Notes under the pieces: generated by a model
What the model saw: only the letters and a program-made list of their open reading frames with translations
What the model was told of the DNA's origin: nothing
Databases searched by the model: none
Program-made: the position numbers and the translations under genes
Shown here: piece after piece, positions 1 to 9,500 of the stretch
Position numbering within the stretch: position 1 is the stretch's first letter
How the letters are laid out: each line of letters opens with the position of its first letter
NCBI GenBank assembly: GCA_913047695.1
Contig: CAJWUI010000003.1
Span: 176,799-240,798, forward strand
DNA from: an uncultured Bacteroidota bacterium
GTDB taxonomy: Bacteria; Bacteroidota; Bacteroidia; Flavobacteriales; Flavobacteriaceae
DNA: 64,000 nucleotides
Direction: 5' to 3'

Positions 1-2595
1 CAAGGTGCAAAGGAAAGATATTCTGATTTGACTACTGAAATAAATGATAGAATCGATTTTGAATTAGATGTAATTGCAAATACGGGTTATCCTGGCTATT
101 TTTTAATCGTTCAGGATTTTATTAGTGCAGCCAGAGAAATGGATGTTTCCGTAGGTCCTGGGAGAGGTTCAGCAGCAGGATCAGTAGTAGCCTATTGCTT
201 AAAAATAACTAATATTGATCCAATTAAATACAATTTATTATTTGAGCGATTTTTGAATCCTGATCGTGTTAGTATGCCTGATATTGATATTGATTTTGAT
301 GATGAAGGGAGGTCACGTGTCATGGATTATGTGATAAAAAAATATGGTTCAAATCAAGTAGCTCAAATCATTACCTATGGTACCATGGCAGCTAAATCTT
401 CAATACGCGATACAGCAAGGGTTCTTGATTTACCTTTAGGAGAGGCAGATCGAATAGCTAAACTATTGCCAAATATAAAACTAGAAAAAATTTTTAATTC
501 AACTCAGGAAGAATTAAAAGGAAATCTTCGGTCCGAAGAAATATTGAGAGTTAATGAAATCAAAAGTTTGGCAAAAGAAAATTCCATTTCTGGGCAAACA
601 ATACAACAGGCAATGGTTCTTGAGGGCTCATTAAGAAATACAGGTATTCATGCTTGTGGAGTTATAATAACCCCAGATGACATTACACAATTTGTTCCAG
701 TTGCAACTGCAAAAGACTCGGAATTGTATGTAACACAATTTGACAACTCAGTTGTAGAAGATGCGGGTCTTCTAAAAATGGATTTTTTGGGTCTCAAAAC
801 TTTGACTCTTATAAAAGACACTGTTCAATTAATTAAATACAAATACAATATTGAACTAAAACCTGATACTTTTCCATTAGATGATCAAAAAACTTATGAG
901 CTTTTTCAAAGGGGTGAAACAGTGGGAATTTTCCAGTATGAGTCAGCAGGAATGCAGAAATATTTGAAAGATCTAAAACCAACAGTTTTTGCAGACTTGA
1001 TAGCAATGAACGCTCTCTATCGTCCTGGACCACTTGAATATATTCCAAGTTTTGTAGATAGGAAAAATGGAAACGAAAAAATCTCATATGATCTTCCTGT
1101 TATGGAGGAATACCTCAAAGAGACATATGGAATTACCGTATATCAGGAACAAGTAATGCTTTTATCCCAAAAGCTGGCCAATTTCTCTAAGGGCGATGCA
1201 GATGTTTTAAGAAAAGCAATGGGGAAAAAGATTTTTGCATTGCTTCAAAAACTTAAGCCCCAGTTTATTAATGGAGGAAAGGAAAATGGCCATCCTGAAA
1301 ATATATTGGAAAAAATTTGGAAAGATTGGGAAGCTTTTGCGGCATACGCATTTAATAAGTCGCATTCAACATGCTATGCCTGGATTGGATTTCAAACGGC
1401 ATACCTTAAAGCTCACTATCCAGCGGAATATATGGCAGCTGTCCTTTCAAATAATATGAATGACATCAAACAAGTAACATTTTTTATGGAAGAGTGTCGT
1501 CGAATGGGGCTTAAAGTTTTAGGGCCTGATGTAAATGAATCATTTTACAAATTCACAGTCAACGATAATAAGGCTATTAGATTTGGAATGGGAGCTATAA
1601 AAGGGTTAGGGAAAGGTGCCGTTGAAACCATTATAAAAAACCGAAAAAAGGAAAAATATAATTCTATTTTTGATCTTGTAAAACGAATTGATTTAAGAGC
1701 TGCAAACAAAAAAGCTTTTGAAAATTTAGTTCTAGCTGGTGGCTTAGATTCATTCGAAACTATACACCGAGCACAATATTTTAACCCAGATTCTGAGGGC
1801 AATATATTTCTTGAAAAGGCAATCAGATTTGGTGCTAAATATCAAGAAAATATAAATTCTTCTCAGACAAGTCTTTTTGGTGAAGAAACAAAAAACTATT
1901 ATCAAGATTTAACTATACCATCATGTGAATCATGGAGTAATTTAATTCGTTTAAAAAAAGAAAAGGAAGTAGTTGGGATTTATATTTCTTCTCATCCATT
2001 AGATGATTTTAATCTTGCTATGGACCACTTTGTGTCAATTTCATTAAATAACTTAAGTAATTTAGAAAATCATATTAATAGAGAGCTAAGTGTTGGGGGA
2101 ATTGTAAATGAGGTAGAGCATCTTGAAAGCAGAGCTGGCAAAAGTTGGGCTCGATTTACATTAGAAGATTTTACTGATATTTATGAATTTAGGATTTTTG
2201 GAGAAGATTACTTGAAATATCGACATTTTTTAGTTTCAAATCAATTTATTCGAATCAGACTAATGATTCGAGAGGGTTGGATTAATAAGGAATCGGGCAG
2301 AATAGGTTCACCAAGAATACAATATTTAAATTTTGAAATGCTTGAAAAAACTATAGAAAATAATGCAAAAAAAATTACACTCAACATCGATATAAAACGG
2401 CTTAAAGCAGAAAAAATAGATGCCTTAAAGGATTATTTGAAATCTTACAAAGGGGACAAACCTTTGTATTTTAATATATATGACTCGGAAAAAAAAGTTA
2501 AATTAACCTTGAATAGTAGAAAACAGAAAGTTAAAATCACTTCTGAGTTTCTTAATGAACTAAGAGGACAAGAATGGACGTATAAACTAAATTAA
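1..2595 (+). CDS. dnaE: DNA polymerase III alpha subunit, C-terminal part (5' end outside window)
   Basis: Catalytic subunit of the replicative polymerase. The frame is open from base 1, so the PHP domain and the start lie outside the window; the TTG at 28 is internal. Visible in order are the GRGSAAGS palm segment, the catalytic aspartate cluster PDIDIDFDD near 274-303, the fingers region, a helix-hairpin-helix stretch (GAIKGLGKGAVETI), a QTSLF beta-clamp-binding motif at 1864-1878 and a C-terminal OB fold at about 2085-2290. The end at TAA 2595 fits the family. trxA follows after 96 bases on the same strand. Family identity is certain. Confidence 0.97.
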   Translation, partial: QGAKERYSDLTTEINDRIDFELDVIANTGYPGYFLIVQDFISAAREMDVSVGPGRGSAAGSVVAYCLKITNIDPIKYNLLFERFLNPDRVSMPDIDIDFDDEGRSRVMDYVIKKYGSNQVAQIITYGTMAAKSSIRDTARVLDLPLGEADRIAKLLPNIKLEKIFNSTQEELKGNLRSEEILRVNEIKSLAKENSISGQTIQQAMVLEGSLRNTGIHACGVIITPDDITQFVPVATAKDSELYVTQFDNSVVEDAGLLKMDFLGLKTLTLIKDTVQLIKYKYNIELKPDTFPLDDQKTYELFQRGETVGIFQYESAGMQKYLKDLKPTVFADLIAMNALYRPGPLEYIPSFVDRKNGNEKISYDLPVMEEYLKETYGITVYQEQVMLLSQKLANFSKGDADVLRKAMGKKIFALLQKLKPQFINGGKENGHPENILEKIWKDWEAFAAYAFNKSHSTCYAWIGFQTAYLKAHYPAEYMAAVLSNNMNDIKQVTFFMEECRRMGLKVLGPDVNESFYKFTVNDNKAIRFGMGAIKGLGKGAVETIIKNRKKEKYNSIFDLVKRIDLRAANKKAFENLVLAGGLDSFETIHRAQYFNPDSEGNIFLEKAIRFGAKYQENINSSQTSLFGEETKNYYQDLTIPSCESWSNLIRLKKEKEVVGIYISSHPLDDFNLAMDHFVSISLNNLSNLENHINRELSVGGIVNEVEHLESRAGKSWARFTLEDFTDIYEFRIFGEDYLKYRHFLVSNQFIRIRLMIREGWINKESGRIGSPRIQYLNFEMLEKTIENNAKKITLNIDIKRLKAEKIDALKDYLKSYKGDKPLYFNIYDSEKKVKLTLNSRKQKVKITSEFLNELRGQEWTYKLN

Positions 2596-2691
2596 TTTAT
2601 TATAGAAATACAATCTATGATAAATAAATTTGATTTAAACTAGTGCATATGAGATTAAAAAACAATTAAATTTGGCACTAAAAATTGAATT

Positions 2692-3009
2692 ATGGCATTA
2701 GAAATTACAGATGAAACTTTTGAGGATGTAGTTTTAAAATCAGAAAAACCTGTTTTAGTTGATTTCTGGGCAGCATGGTGTGGACCTTGTAGAATGGTAG
2801 GACCAATTATGGAGGAATTGAGTAATGATTATGCAGGTAAGGCAGTAGTTGGAAAAGTTGATGTGGACTCAAACCAGGAATTTGCTGCTAAATATGGAGT
2901 AAGGAACATTCCAACAGTTTTGTTATTCGATAAGGGGGAGTTAATTGGCAGGCATGTTGGTGTTTCTCCAAAGACAACCTACGAAGGGGCTATAGACGCT
3001 GTTTTGTAG
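2692..3009 (+). CDS. trxA: Thioredoxin
   Basis: A small cytoplasmic protein-disulfide reductase of normal family length (105 aa). The redox motif WCGPC is at residues 29-33, preceded by the canonical VDFWAAW strand, and the cis-proline loop IPTVL lies near residue 74. There is no signal peptide, so it acts in the cytoplasm. The ATG start is the only sensible one and the N-terminus matches typical bacterial TrxA. The gene stands alone between dnaE and tRNA-Asp. Confidence 0.97.
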   Translation: MALEITDETFEDVVLKSEKPVLVDFWAAWCGPCRMVGPIMEELSNDYAGKAVVGKVDVDSNQEFAAKYGVRNIPTVLLFDKGELIGRHVGVSPKTTYEGAIDAVL

Positions 3010-3033
3010 ATCATTCTTTTTAGCAATTAATTG

Positions 3034-3064
3034 TTTGGCATATTCAAAATCAAGCGTATATTAG
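3034..3064 (+). promoter_or_regulatory. Probable Bacteroidota-type promoter of tRNA-Asp
   Basis: TTTG at 3034-3037 and TATATTAG at 3057-3064 are 19 bases apart. This fits the Bacteroidota consensus TTTG-N19-21-TAnnTTTG with one mismatch. The tRNA begins 14 bases after the -7 element, which is the expected spacing. Confidence 0.55.
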
Positions 3065-3078
3065 CATCCCTTATTACA

Positions 3079-3152
3079 GGTCTGGTAGTTCAGCTGGTTA
3101 GAATACATGCCTGTCACGCATGGGGTCGCGGGTTCGAGTCCCGTCCAGACCG
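3079..3152 (+). tRNA. tRNA-Asp(GTC)
   Basis: A full cloverleaf can be drawn. The acceptor stem GGTCTGG pairs with CCAGACC, the D-arm has GTTCAGCTGGTTAGA, the anticodon stem CATGC/GCATG encloses loop CTGTCAC with anticodon GTC, and the T-loop is GGTTCGAGTCC. The discriminator base is G and CCA is not encoded. A terminator follows at once. Confidence 0.96.
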
Positions 3153-3164
3153 CTTTTATCTCTT

Positions 3165-3190
3165 ACCCCCATCCTCTGGGGGTTTTTTTT
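3165..3190 (+). terminator. Rho-independent terminator after tRNA-Asp
   Basis: ACCCCC at 3165-3170 pairs with GGGGGT at 3178-3183 across a 7-base loop, followed by a run of T to 3190. It ends the tRNA-Asp transcript. Confidence 0.85.
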
Positions 3191-3380
3191 ATTTAGAGAT
3201 AAACTAAATAAAAGGCAGTATTCGAGTTTAAATAATTTTTTTTTTGGGTCATAAAAATCCAAAATAAAATAGAATAATCATATAGATTTAATTTGTTTTT
3301 CCTAGATTTATAAAAAATAATAACAGCTTGTTTTAAAATGTTGTGTGTTGTGAGGTTAAATAGCCTTTGCAACTAGTGAG
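3191..3380. other. AT-rich gap without a recognised gene; possible small-RNA template
   Basis: No protein frame with coding character was seen on either strand. The stretch ends in a strong terminator hairpin (3381-3410) that has no coding gene upstream on the same strand. A short untranslated RNA ending there is therefore possible. No known RNA family was recognised. Confidence 0.3.
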
Positions 3381-3410
3381 AAGCTTTCCATATTTTGGGA
3401 GGCTTTTTTT
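3381..3410 (+). terminator. Rho-independent terminator with no gene upstream
   Basis: AAGCTTTCC at 3381-3389 pairs over nine positions, including two G-U pairs, with GGGAGGCTT at 3397-3405. A T run reaches 3410. The preceding transcript cannot be the tRNA, which already has its own terminator, so it may end a small RNA or act as an attenuator for the downstream adhesin gene. Confidence 0.65.
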
Positions 3411-3577
3411 ATTATCAAAAGAATCCATTTATATTTCACAAATCTCTTATTTAGAGATAATTATTGTAATTTTACTCTATTCGAATTTATCTGTGATAAT
3501 TGAGTCAAAAAAAGTTAATCTCACTTAAAATATTTAGTGGAATTTTTTTTGACTTTTTTGTCTAAAAAAAATATGAA

Positions 3578-6500
3578 TTGGTTTTGGAATTGAGGTTAGA
3601 AAAAAAAATCAAATTAATATTGTGTTTAGTTGCATTTGCGATACTAATTCCTATTTACTCTTTTTCTCAAACTGCGACCTATTCCACAACTTTGGATTTT
3701 AATGGTACATCGACATTTGTTGAAATACCTTCTTCTAATGATCTTAAGTTTGACTCAGATCAATTTACTCTAGAGGCATGGATAAAAATTGAAAATCCTC
3801 CTCCCTCAGGTTCCTCGTCTGGCAACAACACTGCTGCGAACCGAGATTACATTTTTTCAAAAAAAAACGATTGGAGCTTTTATATAATTAATGTCAATGG
3901 CACGTCATACCTTGAAGGTAGATTTAGAAGAGATTATTATGGAAACTGGCCTCAAGTAAGATCATCAACACCTATTTCCTCAAATACATGGTATCATGTA
4001 GCATTCACAAATTCAAAGGGTAATGGAAGACTACGTCTATATATTAACGGAAGTCTGGACAATTCAGCAAATTGGACATCAAGTGGACGTGGATTAACCT
4101 CAACCACAAATCCAATAGCTATTGGTTCTAGCATTTGGAATGGAAGTAATAATCCAACCAATTTTTTTGACGGTAAAATTGGCGACGTACGTTTTTGGGA
4201 TTCTGAAAGAACTCAAAGTGAAATTAATTCAAATAAAAATTCCATATTAAATACCAACTGCAATTGTTTATCAAACCTTAAACTATATTATAAACTTAAT
4301 GAGGGTCAGGGTACTACGATAAACGATAGTAGTGTTTATTCAATTACGGGTACGGTTAGAGGTAGTTATCAATGGTCAAATGCTGATACTACTACACCAA
4401 CAGTTGTTTTATCAGAGAGTGATAATAACAATCTTTTAGCAAATTCAGATGTGGTGACATTTACAGCTAATTTTTCTGAGACGATGACTCCCTCTCCAAC
4501 AATAACTATCAAAGAAAATGATCAGCCTGTCACTTTTTATATTTCAGATTATAGTAGCAATCAGATTGGCATTAATGTTCAGAATAGGAGGTTTGATCAG
4601 TTGACTCGAAATTCAAATAGTATTGTTGGCTACACATTTGAAGTGGTTTCCTCTGGTGTGACTTATACTTTAACCTCATTAAATAATCAATCACAGAGTT
4701 GGGTTTATTTTTCTACTACTCCTGAATTTACTCCTGGTGCATCTGGGAGTAATGGAAATTTAGATGTTTTACTTAAAGGGAAAACTCTAATTAACAATGC
4801 CTATATGACTCCAATCTCTGGCACCAATTCCTATACCTATAGCTATACTACCTCTACTGTTCTAAATTCAATATCTGCAACGGTATCTGGTCAAGATCTA
4901 AGTGGGAACAGCTACTCAGGAACAGAGAGTGTAACTCTAAGTGTAGACAATGTAAATCCGTTGGTATATGGATTCTCGTCTACTGACCAGGATTATATTA
5001 CGACAAGTTCAGGAACAGTAACCTATACTGTAAGATTTTCAGAAGATATGGAATCAAGTCCTCAGCTAAATATAGTTGGAATTTCGCCACTAAATTATAG
5101 TCAGGTAGTTCCATTGACTTATGTAAGTACAAACAATAGCAACGGAGATTCAACTTGGACTTATGGGTGGTCTCCCCCAGCTTCAATTACCTCTGGGACT
5201 GTATCTATTTCTATCACTGGAAATGATTTAGCAGGTAATCCATATAATGCCCAGATTGAAAATGTTACAGCTTTAAAACATAAAAGACTACACATCGATA
5301 ACGTTCAACCCACAGTGAGTTTATCCTCTACAGTCAGTGGTACTGCTGTTGCGCAATCAAATAGTGTCACAATAACGGCGCAGTTTAGTGAGCCAATGAC
5401 AGAGTCCCCAACTATTTCTATTTCTGGCCAAATTTCAAATGCTACGATGTCACTAGTCTCAACGAATACTCTAATTAGAAAGGCAGCACAGCTTACACTT
5501 AGTGATTATGGTTACAATATGATTGCAGTTGGAAGTAATGATTGGGATGATATATTAGGAGCAAATGTACAGTCAGGAAATTTACTTAATTATTATCTTG
5601 AGATTGATGGAGTTGATTATCAAGTAAGTGAAATAAAATTGGGCAGTAAAACGGCTTCTGATTTTTGGTGGTATTTCGCTACAACGCCAGAATATACGCC
5701 TGGATATAGTGCAGGTGAGACAACCTATTTCGTAATTAAATCACCAAATTACCAAACTGAACTATCTAATTGGCAATACTCTTGGACTGTATCATCAACA
5801 TCTAGTACCCCTACAATAACTGTTTCGGGAGCTGACCTTGCAAGCAATTCAATATCAGGAACGGTGAGTCTTTCTTATAGCCTAGATAACCAAAAGCCCT
5901 ATATTATTTCTACAACAATATCTAACAGTCTTAGTCCAGGACGCATAAGCGCAACCGAGACTAATACGATTACTGTTGTCTTTAATGAGGCAATTGATGC
6001 TAATAGTTTTACAGCTTCTGATGTCACTATAACACCATCAGGTATTTTCACAATAACAGAAGATGTTTCTGTAGATAATATAACATTTAATGGATTTATT
6101 TCGGCAAATGGTGTTTACTCAGGTATTGTGACTCTTACAATCGCAGAAAATGTGTTAGTTGATCTTGCAGGTAATTCTAATTTGGCCTCATCAACAACTT
6201 TTGAGTTTGATAATGTATCCCCTACTGTTACACTTATAAGTTCTGATAGTGATAATATTCTTTCACCTTCTTCTAATGTTACAATTACAGCTACATTTTC
6301 GGAGTCAATGAGTGCAACCCCAACTATATCATTAACTGGTCTAGGAGCAAATATTAGTATGTCAGCTGGAAGTGACAATAAAATATGGAAATATAATTTT
6401 AATACGAGCTCCTCAACTTCCTCAATTACAGCTACTGTATCAGGAACGGATTTATACGGTAATCCTTACTCAGGAACAGAAAGTTTAACTTTAAATATTG

Positions 6501-9500
6501 ATAATAGCGTATATCAAATTTCAGGGGCTACAATAAATCAAAAAAATTCAGTAGTGAGTATCACTTTTGATGAAGAAGTTTTCACTGAAATTTTAAGTGG
6601 TGTAGCTACCAATACTTTAACTACTTCTGATTTTTCACTCTCAATATCAGGTGGATCAGGAATAAGTTTAACGAGTGCAAATCCTTCTAGTATTTCAAAG
6701 ATAGGGAACAGCACCTATAATTTATATATTTCTTTTTCAGGTTATACAATTGGCACAGAAACATTAACTATTTCAATAGCTGAAAACAATATTTATGATA
6801 GGGTTGGTAATTCTACTGCTCTTTCTAAAAGTATAAGTTTAAACAGCAACTTATTATTCGATTATGATATTTCAAATACAAATTCATACAACGGACAAGC
6901 AACATCAAATAATAATAAAACTGTAAATGATTTAAGCGGAAATGGTAACCACGGAGAAATAACAAACACTGATAATGTTTATTACGACACTAACCAAAAC
7001 GCAATGTTCTTTAATGGTATTACACAAAGAGCTGGAGGGATTGCTATATCAAATCTAAACTATGTTAGTGGTAGCTCAGATAAAATTGAGGAGTTAACAA
7101 TTTTTGCTAGAATAAAAGTTGATTCAAGGTCAACTACAGACAGAGCAAACAATGATGAAAGAATACTTCTTTCCTTTGATAGATCAGCTGTTTTTCGTTT
7201 TTCGGTTGGCTCTGACCAGAACACTTCAGCTAAAGGAAAGTTAGCCTTTCATTTTACAAATTCAGATGCTACCTTTGATACGCATGCCGTAAATACTTCT
7301 GATCTTAGAGATAATCAGTGGCATAATGTTGCTATTACTTTCAAAGCTAATGAATCAGGGGGACTAAAATACTATATTGATGGAAACCTAGTTTATACGC
7401 ATTCAGGCACTTTTGCCCCAATATCTAATGGTAGCGATAATGAGACCCCGCGCTTTGGTTATGTCGGTACAGGTTCAGAAGCAACAAGCTTTAAAGGATC
7501 AGCTTCTCCCCCTAATCTTTTCTTTGGACATATTCAATCAATTAAATATTATAATAAAGTTTTAGAATCTTCCCAATTAAATGGCCTAGACATAAATGCG
7601 CCAACTGTTACATTAAGTGATAACATTTCATCAAACTATATAAATGGTTCTGAGACTTTGAGAATAATTTCAACTTTTAATGAAGCCATGTCTTCAAGTC
7701 CAAAAATTTCAATTAGTGGGCAGGTAAGTAACCTAACTATGACATCTTCAACTACATCGGTTTGGTATTATGATTGGAATGTTCCAGATTCATTTAATGG
7801 AGAGGTAACTGCAACGGTGACTGGAACAGATTTGGCTGGAAACTCTTATTCTGGAACAGATAGTATTACCTATGTAATTGATAACACTCTTCCAACGGTG
7901 TTACTTTCAGATACAAATTCGGACAATATAATTACAAACAGTAACCAAGTTACCATTACTGCAACTTTTAGTGAACCAATGACAGTCACTCCAACAATTA
8001 GTATTTCTAATTTAATTACAAATGCAGTAATGACGGCAACTTCTTCGACGAGTGTTTGGATTTATCCATGGGTAGTTTCAACTACATATAATGGTGTTGT
8101 GTCAGCTACTGTTTCGGGAACAGATTTGGCTAGAAATTCCTATTCAGGAGGAGAAAGTTTATCTTTTAATCTTGACACCAAAGCTCCTGAGATAGTTTCA
8201 TTGTCAATTAATAATTTAAATAACGAGCTTATTCTCAATTTTTCAGAGCAATCAACCTTGCATGATAAATCAAGTAACAGTTTTACAGTTACTAATACAT
8301 CAGACTATTTTAGTATTGGCGTTACAAGTGGAACAGCAACGATCACAGTAAACAGCATGACTTATAATGCAGACACTAATAATACCAAATATGTATTTGG
8401 AATTAATGTTAATGGAATGCCAGATGGTTTTGAAGTTATTACAATCACGCCAAAAACAAACAAAGTTAAAGATGCTATTGGAAATTATGCTTTGACCTCT
8501 CAGAACTCTAATACTATAAACTTAAATAATACCCTACCTGTTATTTCTAGTTTAGAAATAAATGAAGCTAATACCCAAGCAGTAGTAACTTTTAGTGAGC
8601 CCGTTTACAATAATGTATCTGGATCAGGAGCTTTAGAGGCAAGCGATTTTCAATTAAGCTTGTCCTCGGGAAGCGCAACGCTTTCAAGCACAGTACCTAC
8701 CTCGGCAACAAGCAGTGGAACTTTAAGCCATGTATTAGGCCTTTCTTTCCAAGGTTTAGCTTCAGGCCAAGAAATTTTAACTATCAGCCCTGTTTCAAAT
8801 TCGATTTTTGACAGTAAAGGAGGCCAGGTCAATCTATCATCATCTCAAAGCAATACAATAACTTTAAATGATAAAGAAAGGCCAGAGATTACGGGAGTTT
8901 CAATAGGTGGGTCAAATGAGTTTATAGATATTCAATTTAGTGAAGGCGTCTACGGAAATGCTTCTTCAAATGCTCCAATTTTAGCATCAAGTCTTGGCAT
9001 ATCACAAATTGCAGGAGGTGTTATTCCTCTGAGAATTTTACAGATTACTAATACATCAGGAGGACAACTAACTGGGGGAGAAAATATTATAAGAGCTACG
9101 TTAACTCAATCACTAGATACTAGTAATACATTAGCAGGGGGAATTTTAGTAAATAACCAAGTTTCAATAGATGTGAGTAATACCACTGTGATTAATGGCA
9201 TAGCGGGGCCAACATTGGAACAAGTCTTCCAAGTTCTCATAAAAAATGCAAGTATTTATGATACATCAGCAAATCAAGTTTCACCGACACAAAGATTGAA
9301 TTATATCAATCCTAACACCATTAATCCAGTAATACCGACATCCCCCAACATATTTAGATTAGGTCCAACTGTGAAGGTAAATCCACCACCAATTTTAACT
9401 ACAAGGGTAATAAGATTTAAAGAAAAACCAGGAAATGGTCAAATTGTTGGTGAGGTTAAAGCTTTTGATATCGAAGGAGAAAGTTTTGCATTTGTTAATC

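Noticed and set aside
28..30. TTG as start of the dnaE frame
   Set aside because: The same frame is open to base 1 with family sequence (GAKERYSDL), so this is an internal codon of a truncated gene.
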